64,000 nucleotides of DNA, taken from the NCBI RefSeq assembly GCF_025421775.1, contig NZ_JAOEFX010000003.1, positions 434,001-498,000 of the forward strand, written 5' to 3'. Of this stretch, positions 17,158-25,305 are shown one piece after another. Position numbers and translations under genes: made by a program. Positions within the stretch are counted from its first letter, which is position 1. Every line of letters begins with the position of its first letter. The notes beneath the pieces were generated by a model. That model worked only from the letters and a program-made list of their open reading frames with translations. It was not told the DNA's origin and did not search any database. This DNA is from Paenarthrobacter aurescens. GTDB taxonomy: Bacteria; Actinomycetota; Actinomycetes; Actinomycetales; Micrococcaceae.

Positions 17158-18661
17158 GCCGTGGCCCGCGCTGTGGTCACTCGTGGTGGGCTTCTTCATG
17201 ATCCTCATCGACACCACCATTGTGTCTGTCGCGAATCCGCGAATCATGGAAGGCCTCAACACAGACATCAACGCCGTCATCTGGGTCACCAGTGCCTACT
17301 TGCTGGCCTATGCCGTGCCCCTGCTCATCACCGGCAGGCTGGGGGACCGGTTCGGTCCCAAGAACCTCTACCTGATCGGCCTTGTGGTCTTCACCCTCGC
17401 ATCGTTGTGGTGCGGCCTGTCCGGTGACGTCACCATGCTGATCGCAGCCCGCGCTGTCCAAGGCCTGGGTGCCGCCATGATGACTCCCCAGACCATGGCC
17501 GTGATCACGCGCATCTTCCCGCCGGATCGCCGCGGTGCCGCCATGGGGCTTTGGGGCGCCACCGCCGGCATGGCCGTGCTGGTTGGCCCTATCCTGGGCG
17601 GCGTGCTGGTTGACAGCCTAGGGTGGGAATGGATCTTCTTCGTCAACGTCCCCATTGGGATCGTGGCCTTCATCCTGGTGATGCGTTTCGTACCGAAATT
17701 GACCACCCACACGCACTCATTCGACGTCCTCGGCGTGGTGCTGTCCGCCGTCGGCATGTTCCTGCTGGTCTTCGGTATCCAAGAGGGCCAGACCTACAAG
17801 TGGGGAACGGTCACTGGCTTCGTCACAGTCTGGGGCCTGATTATCACGGGACTGGTCGTCCTGGTGCTCTTCGTGGTCTGGCAGTGGCAGCTTGAACGTC
17901 GTGGCGGTGAACCGCTGTTGCCGCTTGGCCTGTTCAAGGACCGCAATTTCTCCTTGGGCAACAGCACCATCATGGCCGTTGGATTCACGGTGACCGCGTT
18001 CCCGCTGCCCACCATCTTCTATTACCAGACGGTCCGCGGGCTGACGCCAACGCAGTCGGCGCTGCTCATGATCCCCATGGCCGTTATTTCCGGTGCGCTG
18101 GCGCCGTTCGTAGGCAAGCTCATCGATCGCGCCAACCCGCGGTACTTTGCCTCGTTTGGCCTGCTGTGCATGGCAGGAGCCCTGTTCTGGACTGCTGCCC
18201 TGCTGGGACCGGATACTCCTATCTGGATGTTCCTGCTGCCCAGCGCGCTGCAGGGTGTTGCCAACGCTTTCATCTGGGGACCGGTGTCCAACGCCACCAC
18301 CCGCAACCTTGAACCACGCCAAGCCGGTGCTGGGTCCGGTGTCTTCAACACCACCCGCCAAATCGGTGCTGTCCTGGGTTCAGCGGCCATCGCTGCCCTG
18401 ATCCAGTCGCGACTCTCGGCGGAATTGCCCGCAGCCCCCGCTGGCGCACCGGTTGGCGAAGTCTCCATGGGCGGCGTACTGCCGGAAGCCCTTCATGCAG
18501 GATTCTCGACGGCGATGAGCCAGTCCATCCTGTTGCCCGCCTGTGCGATTCTGCTGGGCGCCGTCGTGGCATTGTTCTTTGGCAAGCCGAAGGCCGTCAG
18601 TGGGTGGGGCGGTAATGCCGGCTCCGCTGCGGAAACCGCCAAGGCTGATCTCAACACCTAG
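17141..18661 (+). CDS. MFS drug exporter, DHA2 (EmrB/QacA) family, 14 TM
   Basis: This 506-residue protein has about 14 hydrophobic helices. The DHA2 motif A appears as GRLGDRFGPKNLYLIGL, LIDTTIVSVANPRI is the D1 motif of helix 1, and WEWIFFVNVPIGI is motif C/D of EmrB-type pumps. The start is TTG at 17141, with AAGGA five bases upstream and inside the padR 3' end. A longer frame from 16949 is out-of-frame read-through of padR. It probably exports toxic hydrophobic compounds by proton antiport under PadR control; the substrate cannot be told from sequence. Confidence 0.9.
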   Translation: MENVAKPWPALWSLVVGFFMILIDTTIVSVANPRIMEGLNTDINAVIWVTSAYLLAYAVPLLITGRLGDRFGPKNLYLIGLVVFTLASLWCGLSGDVTMLIAARAVQGLGAAMMTPQTMAVITRIFPPDRRGAAMGLWGATAGMAVLVGPILGGVLVDSLGWEWIFFVNVPIGIVAFILVMRFVPKLTTHTHSFDVLGVVLSAVGMFLLVFGIQEGQTYKWGTVTGFVTVWGLIITGLVVLVLFVVWQWQLERRGGEPLLPLGLFKDRNFSLGNSTIMAVGFTVTAFPLPTIFYYQTVRGLTPTQSALLMIPMAVISGALAPFVGKLIDRANPRYFASFGLLCMAGALFWTAALLGPDTPIWMFLLPSALQGVANAFIWGPVSNATTRNLEPRQAGAGSGVFNTTRQIGAVLGSAAIAALIQSRLSAELPAAPAGAPVGEVSMGGVLPEALHAGFSTAMSQSILLPACAILLGAVVALFFGKPKAVSGWGGNAGSAAETAKADLNT

Positions 18662-18723
18662 AGTTTTTGTACACCTGATGCCCTTAAGAAGGCTCCAAAA
18701 GGGCGTTATCTGTACAAAAACTC
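18661..18723. repeat. 63-bp nested inverted repeat between convergent genes
   Basis: Perfect 13-base outer arms (18661-18673 and 18711-18723, containing TTTTTGTACA/TGTACAAAAA) enclose an inner stem GCCCTT/AAGGGC (18680-18685 region with 18699-18704 region). It starts at the last base of the MFS stop and ends nine bases before the acetyltransferase stop. It could terminate both genes, but no T tract follows the inner stem, so a dispersed palindromic element is possible. Confidence 0.65.
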
Positions 18724-18731
18724 CGGGGGAG

Positions 18732-19481
18732 TCAGCCGAGGAGCACGCTCGCGTGGAGCCCGCCCGTGGCAAAGCCAAGGCTGCGGGCCATCGCGAGTGC
18801 CCCGGTGTTGCTGACGTCTGCCTTCCATTGGAGGGTCAGCCCGGCTGCGAGGGCTTCGTGGGCGGCGATGGAGGCAGCCAGCGTACCCAGTCCGCGCCGA
18901 CGCCACGGAGGTCCAACCAGCACGCCCATGTTGGCCAGGATGCCTTCCCACTCTGAGTACGCGCCGCAGGCCACCGGAGTGGGCTGCTCCTCATCCGGGT
19001 GCATGATGGTGAAGCGGTGCTCAAGTCCTTGCAGGCCCACCTCATTGACGTCATCCGGAGGGCATAACCCTTCAAGAGTGATGGCTTCAGGGTTGCCCCG
19101 TGAAACCGTGAGGTCCTCGGCGGGCTGCTGCAGCGGCAAGTCGTCGGCAAAGAACAATGCAGTTGACCCGAGCCCGTGCCCGCCGTGTGAGCGCGTCAGG
19201 GTCAGCAACGTGACGTGCTGGGCGAGCTCTGTGTCGGGAAGCCCGGCTGCTGCGTCCAGGGCCCACTGTGGCCCCACCAACGCCGAGACCCCGAAGAGCC
19301 TCAGGAAGACCAACGCCCGCGCCGATTCGTCAACGCGGGTGATGCGGTGCGCGGGGTCGCCCAGGTCCGTTGACGAACCCGTAAGCCGGTCCGCAGCGGT
19401 GGCGAAAGCGTCGTCGTCGAGTCCCAAATGGCGAGCCCACGCCAGCTGGATGATGGCAGCGGACGTGGGCTCGAGAGTCAT
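18732..19481 (-). CDS. GNAT-family N-acetyltransferase
   Basis: This 249-residue protein has a C-terminal GNAT domain with the acetyl-CoA-binding segment GVLVGPPWRRRGLGTLAAS and the following LQWKADVSNTGALAMARSLGF. The N-terminal 120 residues are less conserved and resemble the front half of other actinobacterial GNAT proteins. The ATG at 19481 has no good ribosome-binding site, but TAGGCT lies six bases upstream (19488-19493), so it may be leaderless. It follows pfkA after 17 bases on the same strand. Substrate unknown. Confidence 0.82.
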   Translation of the reverse strand: MTLEPTSAAIIQLAWARHLGLDDDAFATAADRLTGSSTDLGDPAHRITRVDESARALVFLRLFGVSALVGPQWALDAAAGLPDTELAQHVTLLTLTRSHGGHGLGSTALFFADDLPLQQPAEDLTVSRGNPEAITLEGLCPPDDVNEVGLQGLEHRFTIMHPDEEQPTPVACGAYSEWEGILANMGVLVGPPWRRRGLGTLAASIAAHEALAAGLTLQWKADVSNTGALAMARSLGFATGGLHASVLLG

Positions 19482-19498
19482 GAATTCAGCCTAGCCGA

Positions 19499-20524
19499 CT
19501 AGCCGAACAGCACCGACGCTTCGTCGTAACGGTGCTGCGGAACGGTCTTGAGCTTTCCCAGTGCTTCTTCGAAGCCTACGTGGGAGATGTCAGTTCCCTT
19601 CAGGGCCACCATGGTGCCCCAACGGCCGGCAACTACCGAGTCAATCGCGGCCATGCCCAGACGCGTTGCCAACACGCGGTCATACGCGGTGGGGACGCCG
19701 CCGCGCTGGATGTGTCCAAGGATGGTGGCACGGGTTTCGATTCCCGTGCGAGCCTCAATTTCAGGTGCAAGCTGGTCGGCGATCCCGCCCAGGCGGGGTC
19801 GGCCAAAGGTATCCAGTCCGCGCTCGGAGTGCGGGGATCCCATATGATCCGGCACGAAGCCTTCGGCGACAACCACCAGCGGGGCACGGCCACGGTCGTG
19901 GGCTTCCTGGACCCACTCGGTGATTTCCTCGATGCTGACCTTCTGCTCGGGGATCAGGATTGCGTGGGCGCCGGCAGCCATGCCCGCGTGCAGCGCGATC
20001 CAGCCGACATGGCGGCCCATGACTTCGGCGATCATGCAGCGGTGGTGGGACTCGCCGGTGGTGCGAAGGCGGTCGATCGCTTCAGTGGCGATCTGGACGG
20101 CAGTGTCGAACCCGAACGTGTAGTCGGTGGCGTCGAGGTCGTTGTCCACGGTCTTGGGGACGCCAACGATTTTCAGGCCGGCGTCGGTAAGGCGCTTGGC
20201 TGCGGCCAGGGTGCCTTCGCCCCCGATGGCAATGATGGCGTCAATGCCCAGGCGCTCCATGTGGGCTTTGATGACGTCCGGGCCGCCGCCGTTTTCGAAG
20301 GGGTTGGTGCGGGAGGTGCCCAAAATGGTGCCACCCTGCTTGGCGATACCACGGACCATGGTGCGGGGGATGTCGATGACATCACCTTCAACCACACCAC
20401 GCCAACCGTCACGGAAGCCAACAAACTCCTGGCCGTGGATGGCAATGCCCTTGAGGACTGCTCCGCGGATCACTGCGTTGAGGCCGGGGCAGTCGCCGCC
20501 GCTGGTAAGAATGCCAATTTTCAT
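19499..20524 (-). CDS. pfkA: 6-phosphofructokinase (group III, probably ATP-dependent)
   Basis: This 341-residue enzyme phosphorylates fructose 6-phosphate at C1, the committing step of glycolysis. Conserved blocks are LTSGGDCPGLNAVIRG, IAIGGEGTLAAAK, PKTVDNDLDATDYTFGFDTA (catalytic base) and MGRHVGWIALHAG. At the positions that decide the phosphoryl donor it has Gly104 (ATP-type) but Lys124 (seen in PPi-type enzymes). This mixed pair is known from actinobacterial ATP-PFKs such as that of Streptomyces coelicolor, so ATP use is the best inference. It is monocistronic or leads the downstream GNAT gene. Confidence 0.94.
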   Translation of the reverse strand: MKIGILTSGGDCPGLNAVIRGAVLKGIAIHGQEFVGFRDGWRGVVEGDVIDIPRTMVRGIAKQGGTILGTSRTNPFENGGGPDVIKAHMERLGIDAIIAIGGEGTLAAAKRLTDAGLKIVGVPKTVDNDLDATDYTFGFDTAVQIATEAIDRLRTTGESHHRCMIAEVMGRHVGWIALHAGMAAGAHAILIPEQKVSIEEITEWVQEAHDRGRAPLVVVAEGFVPDHMGSPHSERGLDTFGRPRLGGIADQLAPEIEARTGIETRATILGHIQRGGVPTAYDRVLATRLGMAAIDSVVAGRWGTMVALKGTDISHVGFEEALGKLKTVPQHRYDEASVLFG

Positions 20525-20667
20525 GTTTGCTCACTCATGGCTTGGAGGAATACGTGCAGAGCGCCACGCTGAGCTCCCCATGATTGTAGACGGGCATGTG
20601 GGGTGGGACACAAACGGTTACTTTTGAACCATGCCGTGCGGTATTGGAAACCTGGCCGAAAACAACG

Positions 20668-20697
20668 GAAGCGCCCCGCCAGCAGGCGGGGCGCTTC
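20668..20697 (-). terminator. hairpin terminator after the PspC operon
   Basis: Thirteen-base arms around the loop AGCA, mostly G-C, lie 31 bases past the stop of the small PspC gene on the minus strand. On that strand the downstream sequence is moderately T-rich (TTGTTTT). The surrounding gap from 20525 to 20728 shows no gene. Confidence 0.75.
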
Positions 20698-20728
20698 GCA
20701 TCAATGCGTTACGGGGAACTGGAGTGAA

Positions 20729-20977
20729 CTACCGGGAACGCTGGCTGATGAACGACTCAAGCGCGATCTTGTTGTTCTGGTCCGGCAGGAGGAGCCAGCC
20801 CAAAATGTAGACCACGAATGCCGGGCCGGGCAGCAGGCAGAACAGCAGGAACGCGACCCGGACATATGCCACGTCTACCCTGAGCTTTGCGGCGATTCCT
20901 CCGCAAACGCCGCCCAGCCAGCGTTGCGGTCCACGCTTCAGGCCGAAGCCCCTGACGATGCTGAAGAACTTGTCCAT
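20729..20977 (-). CDS. small PspC-domain membrane protein
   Basis: This 82-residue protein is essentially a single PspC domain: RGPQRWLGGVCGGIAAKLRVDVAYVRVAFLLF followed by a membrane helix and WLLLPDQ. PspC proteins sense or respond to membrane stress in the phage-shock response and LiaF/LiaS-like systems. It is the last gene of a minus-strand set with a short membrane protein and a long PspC protein. The same domain begins the divergent histidine kinase at 23063, so all four probably form one module. Confidence 0.88.
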   Translation of the reverse strand: MDKFFSIVRGFGLKRGPQRWLGGVCGGIAAKLRVDVAYVRVAFLLFCLLPGPAFVVYILGWLLLPDQNNKIALESFISQRSR

Positions 20978-21008
20978 GGCTACAGACTCCCCTGTTGTGG
21001 TTGCTTTG

Positions 21009-21380
21009 TCACTTCGTGGTGGTCACTTTCTTGGAACCCTTGCGGGCCGACAGGAGTCCGCCAACCACCAGGGCGGCGCCAGCGCCGATCATGAGTCCGA
21101 TCAGCACATAGGTGCCGTTCAGCGTCACCCAGCCCAATGTCGAGATGACGATCAGGGCGGCCAAGGCGATGACGATCAGTCCCCACACCACGGTGCCGAT
21201 CCGGGCTTGCTGGGGTTCCTCGTCGGCCGGGTGTTCCACTTTGAAGCTGGGCTCCAGGTTGGGCGTCAGCGGGATCTGCTGGAGGTTCGGCTTGGGGAGG
21301 GCCTCCGTGGGGCGTGTTTCCTTGGGCAGCGCCTCTGTGGGTTGGGCCTCGCGTGCCTTGCCTGGTTCGTTCGTGCTCAT
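21009..21380 (-). CDS. two-TM membrane protein with a disordered N-terminus
   Basis: This 123-residue protein has a charged, proline-rich N-terminal half with two near-repeats (PTEALPKE, PTEALPKP). Two hydrophobic helices follow (about residues 62-82 and 88-110), then a lysine/threonine-rich tail. The ATG at 21380 begins one base after the stop of the long PspC protein, so the two are translationally linked; the longer frame to 21509 lies inside that gene. No family recognised. Its place between two PspC genes suggests a role in the same envelope-stress complex. Confidence 0.78.
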   Translation of the reverse strand: MSTNEPGKAREAQPTEALPKETRPTEALPKPNLQQIPLTPNLEPSFKVEHPADEEPQQARIGTVVWGLIVIALAALIVISTLGWVTLNGTYVLIGLMIGAGAALVVGGLLSARKGSKKVTTTK

Positions 21381-21381
21381 G

Positions 21382-22938
21382 TCAGTTTCCTTCCTGGATG
21401 GTGACGTTGCTGAACGTGCCATCGATTTCCACCACGAGGTTGGCTCCGGGCTTTTCTGTGTTGTAAAGCGTCCTGTCATCCTGGAGGCGGCCACCGCGGT
21501 CCGAGCCACGTTCGTTGAGGTTGCCGAAGGTCATGTCCGCCCTTACCTCCACGGGGACGTCGTCGGGAATGATGACTGTGACGTTGCTGGCGGTTGCATC
21601 CACGGGAATCAGGACCTCTGAAACCAGCGGGGGTGTCATGGTGATTTCGCTCAGGTCCACCAGTCCCTTGGCCCCGGTGACATCGATGCCTTGCCGCGCT
21701 TGCTCCAGGCTGGTGGGCGCCCAGTTCACGTCGTGGAAGGCGAAGCGGTCTCCGCCCCTCGGGACCACGTTGAAGATTCCGCCGATGATCAGGGCAACCA
21801 CGGCGAGGAAGCCAAGGAACCCCGACGTCCGGCCGCGCAGTCCCGCCACGAGGATGCCAAGGCCGAGCACCGCTGCACCAGTGGCCCAGACCACGGCATT
21901 GGCGGAGTTGCCCAACTCAATGACGTTGCCGGCGTCGAGCGCTTTCAAGGTGCCGCCGGCCAGCAACGCTGCGCCGGCAGAGACGGCCACGATCGCAGGA
22001 CCGGGGCCCTTGCGCTTGGGGGTGGCGGGCTTGGGCTGCCAACCTTGCGGGGGCGTGGGACCATACGGTGGGCGCGGGCCGGTGGGGTCGAACGGTCCCG
22101 AAGGCGGAACAGGGCCGGAGCCGTAGCCGCCGGCGGGATTGGGCCGTCCTTGGTGTTTGGTCCCAGGTGTTGCCGCACCGTAGACAGGCACGCCGGTGTT
22201 GGTGCCGGCAGTGGTCGTGGGTGCAGTCGTGGCTGCATAGGAAGCAGGCGTCCCGTAGGCAGTATTGCTGCCGTGAGTCGGTGCGTAGTGTTGCTGCTGC
22301 CCCATGGGCGGGGTTCCCTTCGAAGCTTTATTGCGTTGGACCAGGAAGTAGATGAGGTAGAAGACGCCGCCCATCCAAAAGAGTGTCCAGAACAGGCCTG
22401 GAAGCCCGTCCCAGCCCCAGCCCCAGAATCCGCGGCCCAGGCCCGGCAGTCCAATGATGGTTGTGATCAACGCACCGGTCATGCCCCCGGACCAACGGCC
22501 CGCAGCGGCTTCCTGCACGTGGATACGGCCGTCCGGTTCGGGCAGGAGTGCCCACGCGATGCCGTACAGCAGGACACCCACGCCGGCGAAGAGTGCCAGG
22601 ACAATGAAGATGCCCCTGACGATCAGCGGGTCGATGCCGAACCGGTGGGCCACTCCACTTGCTACGCCCCCGATCCAACGGTCCGGTCCACGGCGGATCC
22701 CTTGGCTGCGGATCCAGTCGAAGAAGTTCTGCTGGGACGTTCCGGGGACGTCGGTGGTTGGCGTGTAGTTGCCGGCGCCGGGACCCGTCCCCGCAGATGC
22801 GCCGGCAGAAGGCTCTCCTGTTGCCCCGGAAGCGGAACCGGCGGCACCGGTGGAAGCGCCGCTGGGGGCGCTGGAGCCGGATGGGCCGGCGTTGACTGGC
22901 GTCCCGGGTTCTTCTGGGTTCATGCTGTTCGCGTTCAT
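21382..22938 (-). CDS. long PspC-domain membrane protein with LiaF-like C-terminal domain
   Basis: This 518-residue protein has a disordered Gly/Ala/Ser-rich tail (1-65) and then a PspC domain (about 70-145: GIRRGPDRWIGGVASGVAHRFG, WALLPEPDG). Further membrane segments follow, with a Pro/Thr/Gly-rich loop (about 220-320), more helices (about 325-405), and a C-terminal beta-rich region resembling the LiaF/cell-wall-active-antibiotics-response domain (VTVIIPDDVPVEVRADMTFGN). Such proteins act with two-component systems that sense cell-wall stress. The gene is divergent from the PspC-kinase gene, with 124 bp between starts. The ATG at 22938 has CAGGAT six bases upstream. Confidence 0.86.
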   Translation of the reverse strand: MNANSMNPEEPGTPVNAGPSGSSAPSGASTGAAGSASGATGEPSAGASAGTGPGAGNYTPTTDVPGTSQQNFFDWIRSQGIRRGPDRWIGGVASGVAHRFGIDPLIVRGIFIVLALFAGVGVLLYGIAWALLPEPDGRIHVQEAAAGRWSGGMTGALITTIIGLPGLGRGFWGWGWDGLPGLFWTLFWMGGVFYLIYFLVQRNKASKGTPPMGQQQHYAPTHGSNTAYGTPASYAATTAPTTTAGTNTGVPVYGAATPGTKHQGRPNPAGGYGSGPVPPSGPFDPTGPRPPYGPTPPQGWQPKPATPKRKGPGPAIVAVSAGAALLAGGTLKALDAGNVIELGNSANAVVWATGAAVLGLGILVAGLRGRTSGFLGFLAVVALIIGGIFNVVPRGGDRFAFHDVNWAPTSLEQARQGIDVTGAKGLVDLSEITMTPPLVSEVLIPVDATASNVTVIIPDDVPVEVRADMTFGNLNERGSDRGGRLQDDRTLYNTEKPGANLVVEIDGTFSNVTIQEGN

Positions 22939-23062
22939 ACTTCGATCCTGCCGTCCGGCGCCCTTTCCCTCTACTGGGGGATACCCTGAATGATCCCTGA
23001 GGGACCCCCGAACAACGCTGGTTTCCGGTCCGGGTCACCCTGATCCGTGTTTGGATTGGTAC

Positions 23063-24556
23063 ATGACAACCGCTGTGCAACGCCCCACGCTGGTCCGCAG
23101 CAGCGACCGCATGATCGCGGGCGTCTGCAGTGGACTGGCCGATCATTTGGGGTGGCCCGTCAAGTTCGTCCGGCTTGGCATGATCCTCGCCTGTTTCGCC
23201 GGTGGAGCAGGGGTGGCCTTCTACGCGTGGCTGTGGACCATGGTCCCCACCGCGGACGAGAGCGCCAAGCGCAATGCCCGCCGGCCGGCGTCTCCCATTG
23301 CCCCCGCAGTGAGCCTGCCGCCTGTTCCGGCCGCCGGCGTTGGTGGCGCCTGGGTATCAAAGGCGTACGACGCCGGTCCGGCGCCTGCGGTGCCTGGCGG
23401 ACCGTCGGGGGGTGTCGCCCCGGCCGCTGCCGGCCCGGCGGGCGGGGGATCCTCCGCCCAGGCGGGTGCCTCGTCCGGTTACGGTGCTGCTTCCGTTGAT
23501 GACTGGTGGGGTGGCAGCGCTTTGGCGTCATGGTTCTCCTTCCGCCGGATCCAGTACGGCAAGGAAATCCTGCTCGGCGCGGCACTGCTCCTGGTGGCCG
23601 CCATCCTGATCGCACGCCAGTTCGGCGTGGACGTTCCCCTGGGAACCCTGATACCGGCCGCAGCCATCCTGGGTGGTGCGGCAATAGCGTGGATGCAGCT
23701 GGACGAAACCCGCAGGGCAGGTCTGCTGGACAAGACCAAGGCCGACCAAGCGGGTGGATGGGTCCGCCTGGCAGCCGGCTTGGCCCTGGTGGTAGCCGGT
23801 GTCCTTGTGATGGTGTCGGGTTCGGGATCGTGGGAACAGACCTGGTTGGCATTGCTGGCATCCGTCGCCGTCCTTGGCGGTGTTGCCTTGGTCCTGCTGC
23901 CATGGGGGCTGAAGTTTTGGAAGGACCTGGAAACGGAGCGGGCGGGCCGCGTCCGTGAGACAGAGCGCGCTGAGATAGCCGCCCATTTGCACGACTCCGT
24001 CCTCCAGACACTGGCCCTCATCCAGCGACGGGCCGGTTCCGAACAGGACGTGATCCGGCTGGCGAGGGCGCAGGAACGCGAACTCCGGGCCTGGCTCTTC
24101 AGCGATGCCGCCAAGGAATCGGGCCTTCTGGCTGATCGGATCAAATCCGTTGCGGCCGAAGTGGAAGACTCCCACGGCCACGCGGTAGAGGTGGTGACCG
24201 TGGGGGATACCGACATGACGGACCGGCACGAGGCTTTGGTCCAGGCGGCACGGGAAGCCATGCTCAACGCAGCCCGGCATGGTGGTGGAACAGTATCGGT
24301 GTATCTGGAGAGCACCGCGGGCAGCACCGAGATCTTCATTAAGGATCGGGGCCCCGGCTTCGACCTTGATGCTGTCCCGGAGGACAGGCTGGGCGTCAAG
24401 GAATCGATCATTGGCCGCATGAAGCGGCACGGTGGCACCGCAACCATCACCAGCAGCAGCGACGGAACAGAAGTCCGGTTGGGACTTCCGTCAGTAAACG
24501 CCGACGCCGGAGAGCAGCGGAACAACGAAGCGCGAAATGGAGAAGCGAAGCAATGA
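23063..24556 (+). CDS. PspC-domain sensor histidine kinase (HisKA_3/LiaS-like)
   Basis: This 497-residue protein has an N-terminal PspC domain (about residues 5-60: RSSDRMIAGVCSGLADHLG, WTMVP), a long Ala/Pro/Gly-rich linker (about 70-150) and four predicted membrane helices (about 170-290). A HisKA_3 dimerisation domain carries phosphoacceptor H310 in AAHLHDSVLQTLALIQ, followed by an HATPase domain (EAMLNAARHGGGTVSVYL, DRGPGFD, GGTATITSS). The kinase type pairs with LuxR-type regulators. I chose the ATG at 23063; TTG at 23051 is possible. Its TGA overlaps the response-regulator ATG. Confidence 0.93.
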   Translation: MTTAVQRPTLVRSSDRMIAGVCSGLADHLGWPVKFVRLGMILACFAGGAGVAFYAWLWTMVPTADESAKRNARRPASPIAPAVSLPPVPAAGVGGAWVSKAYDAGPAPAVPGGPSGGVAPAAAGPAGGGSSAQAGASSGYGAASVDDWWGGSALASWFSFRRIQYGKEILLGAALLLVAAILIARQFGVDVPLGTLIPAAAILGGAAIAWMQLDETRRAGLLDKTKADQAGGWVRLAAGLALVVAGVLVMVSGSGSWEQTWLALLASVAVLGGVALVLLPWGLKFWKDLETERAGRVRETERAEIAAHLHDSVLQTLALIQRRAGSEQDVIRLARAQERELRAWLFSDAAKESGLLADRIKSVAAEVEDSHGHAVEVVTVGDTDMTDRHEALVQAAREAMLNAARHGGGTVSVYLESTAGSTEIFIKDRGPGFDLDAVPEDRLGVKESIIGRMKRHGGTATITSSSDGTEVRLGLPSVNADAGEQRNNEARNGEAKQ

Positions 24557-25227
24557 CTATCAATCCTGACACTGGTGCAGGACGCACGGTGCGTGTGGTC
24601 ATCGTGGATGACCACACGATATTCCGCTCCGGTTTGAAAGCCGACCTCGATGCCCGCATGCATGTTGTGGGTGAGGCCGGAACTGTGGAAGAAGCCATAG
24701 CCGTCATTGCTGGGACCCGCCCGGAGGTGGTGCTCCTGGACGTGCACCTTCCCGGTGGGCTGGGCGGTGGCGGCCGGGAAGTCATTGCCGGATCGGCCGC
24801 TTTGTTGGGGACCACCAGCTTCCTGGCCCTGAGTGTTTCCGACGCTGCCGAGGACGTGGTGTCAGTGATTCGCGCGGGCGCCAGGGGTTATGTCACCAAG
24901 ACCATATCCGGCAAGGAAATTTCCGACGCCGTGATCCGGGTGGCCGATGGCGACGCCGTGTTCTCACCGCGCCTCGCAGGCTTCGTGCTGGATGCCTTCG
25001 GGACCGCTCCAGCAGACATCGCGGACGACGAACTGGACCGTCTCTCCGCCCGTGAACTCGAAGTCATGAGGCTGATCGCGCGTGGGTACAGCTACAAGGA
25101 GGTGGCCAAGGAGCTCTTCATTTCCATCAAGACCGTGGAAACGCACGTTTCTGCGGTCCTGAGGAAGCTCCAGCTCTCCAGCCGCCACGAACTCACCAAA
25201 TGGGCAGCTGAGCGCCGCCTCCTTTGA
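24553..25227 (+). CDS. LuxR/NarL-type response regulator of the PspC kinase
   Basis: This 224-residue protein has a receiver domain (acidic pair D19/D20 in VIVDDHTIF, phosphoacceptor D63 in VVLLDVHLP, conserved lysine in GYVTKTISG). A LuxR-type helix-turn-helix follows (LSARELEVMRLIARGYSYKEVAKELFISIKTVETHVSAVLRKL). It starts inside the kinase stop (ATGA, four-base overlap), so the pair is translationally coupled. It probably activates the divergent PspC operon and its own genes under envelope stress, by analogy with LiaR (inference). Confidence 0.94.
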   Translation: MTINPDTGAGRTVRVVIVDDHTIFRSGLKADLDARMHVVGEAGTVEEAIAVIAGTRPEVVLLDVHLPGGLGGGGREVIAGSAALLGTTSFLALSVSDAAEDVVSVIRAGARGYVTKTISGKEISDAVIRVADGDAVFSPRLAGFVLDAFGTAPADIADDELDRLSARELEVMRLIARGYSYKEVAKELFISIKTVETHVSAVLRKLQLSSRHELTKWAAERRLL

Positions 25228-25251
25228 CGTTCCCTCACTTCCCACCCTTAA

Positions 25252-25295
25252 ACGGAAACGCTCTTCCACCCGTCATGGTGGAAGAGCGTTTCCGT
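25252..25295. terminator. bidirectional terminator between response regulator and aminotransferase
   Basis: Perfect 19-base arms (25252-25270, 25277-25295) enclose a six-base loop and lie between the convergent stops at 25227 and 25306. The long perfect stem can terminate from both sides, though T-runs are short. Confidence 0.85.
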
Positions 25296-25305
25296 CGGCC
25301 CGTTG

